A DNA stretch of 6,701 bases from Fibrobacterota bacterium (GTDB lineage: Bacteria; Fibrobacterota; Chitinivibrionia; Chitinivibrionales; JANQEN01): assembly GCA_030619215.1 (NCBI GenBank), contig JAUXBV010000195.1, forward strand, positions 1-6,701. The letters are read 5' to 3'. Below the pieces are notes generated by a model that was not told the origin of the DNA, did not search any database, and saw nothing but the letters and a program-made list of their open reading frames with translations. A program made the translations under genes and the position numbers. Below, one piece after another: positions 6,121 through 6,701 of the stretch. How positions within the stretch are numbered: the first letter of the stretch is position 1; each line of letters starts with the position of its first letter.

Positions 6121-6701
6121 CTACTCCTCAGTGCAGACACTTTTTACAGTTTGGTGGACCCAGTTAGTCACGTACTGTGTGTCCTTCACTATTTTCCGGC
6201 GTTCTTCGGGGTTGATAGCTGCGCGAAGCTTGGCAATGATTTCACTATCAACTCTTTCTTTGCCAAGCGCTTTGAGTGCCTGAACCAACAGAACCGATCT
6301 GGACAGCTTCATGCGGATGTCCTTAAGCGCCCGTCTTCTAAATTCCAACGAGAGCGATTCCACCATGTACTTCCTGTTAGGACCGTCCGAGTAGAAAAGG
6401 CAGCGACCCGGCACCTGTGTGGAGAGCCCAAGTATGTTGAGCGCTGTCTCACCTGACGGTTCAATGGCCCAACCGTGCTTTCGTGCTAACGCGTTTGCCA
6501 CTTCGTGGATATCAGGCCCCAACGAGCCGACAGTGAGTTTCCCCACTTTAGGATAGTCGTATATCCCCCGAATGACCCTTCGGATGGTGCCTTTGCGCTC
6601 CAACCTGTACAATGCCCAGTCAATAGAGGTACGTGTCCCGATATCCGCAAAGTCTTTCTGGGATAAAGCCCAACCCCTACCGTGGCCGTATATCCTCGCA
6701 A
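6121..6701 (-). CDS. DUF6088 / AbiEi-type antitoxin-family protein, 5' end outside the window
   Basis: The 3' portion of a gene that runs off the right edge; 192 residues are visible. Read in frame from 6699 the first residues are ARIYGHGRGWALSQKDFADI, continuing through TSIDWALYRLERKGTIRRV, which matches my memory of the DUF6088 winged-helix N-terminus. The frame therefore continues past the TTG at 6610-6612, which is an internal Leu codon, not a start; probably only about ten residues are missing. DUF6088 proteins belong to the AbiEi antitoxin group of type IV toxin-antitoxin systems: a DNA-binding winged helix that represses its operon, plus a C-terminal domain that counters an AbiEii nucleotidyltransferase toxin. 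The toxin gene normally follows immediately or overlaps; here no such frame exists after the TAG stop, so this is an orphan or a remnant. GC is about 51% (6181-6420) against about 37% in a sampled stretch of the left operon, suggesting transfer. Confidence 0.82.
   Translation of the reverse strand, partial: ARIYGHGRGWALSQKDFADIGTRTSIDWALYRLERKGTIRRVIRGIYDYPKVGKLTVGSLGPDIHEVANALARKHGWAIEPSGETALNILGLSTQVPGRCLFYSDGPNRKYMVESLSLEFRRRALKDIRMKLSRSVLLVQALKALGKERVDSEIIAKLRAAINPEERRKIVKDTQYVTNWVHQTVKSVCTEE

Noticed and set aside
6486..6701. 71-codon minus-strand frame at the right edge beginning with TTG
   Set aside because: It is an out-of-frame reading of the 5' part of the DUF6088 gene; the real frame gives the family's recognisable N-terminal sequence.

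Overview
The window reads as a piece of chromosome from an AT-rich, free-living, probably Gram-negative bacterium. The coding sequence on the left is about 37-40% GC by hand count of sampled rows. The mixture of an HDOD protein, an RsbU/SpoIIE-type phosphatase, STAS domains and a FapA (DUF342) domain is typical of signal-rich environmental lineages such as Planctomycetota (anammox-type) or deltaproteobacterial groups. This placement is an inference from gene content and style, not from a marker gene.

Left and centre (43-5352, minus strand): three co-directional genes form a likely signalling operon, transcribed right to left. First is a 1188-residue fusion (1786-5352) that runs receiver, PAS, PP2C/SpoIIE phosphatase, a degenerate RsbW-like ATPase fold, then a complete FapA/DUF342 region. 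Next, 96 bp downstream, is a 245-residue protein of two STAS domains (952-1689). Last, 51 bp further on, is a 285-residue HDOD protein (43-900). The simplest reading is a partner-switching module. A phosphorelay input at the receiver would control the phosphatase, which would dephosphorylate the first STAS domain. The second STAS domain carries Glu where the phospho-serine should be. FapA and HDOD would be the outputs or scaffolds, both families having links to motility and polar or cell-cycle control. No intact switch kinase, histidine kinase or sigma factor is in the window.

Right intergenic block (5353-6120): about 770 bp without a convincing gene. It holds a GC-rich island with three successive hairpins (60% GC over 5451-5550), a very AT-rich stretch (18% GC over 5581-5640), a long imperfect hairpin (5892-5946), a doubtful 79-codon reading frame, a GC-rich palindrome followed by T's, and two adjacent 25-bp direct repeats ending exactly at the next gene's stop codon. 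It looks like a graveyard or landing zone of small repeats.

Right edge (6121-6701, minus strand): the 3' part of a DUF6088 gene (AbiEi-type antitoxin family of type IV toxin-antitoxin systems). It is about 51% GC, unlike the left operon, and no AbiEii-type toxin gene follows it. It is probably horizontally acquired and its 5' end lies outside the window.
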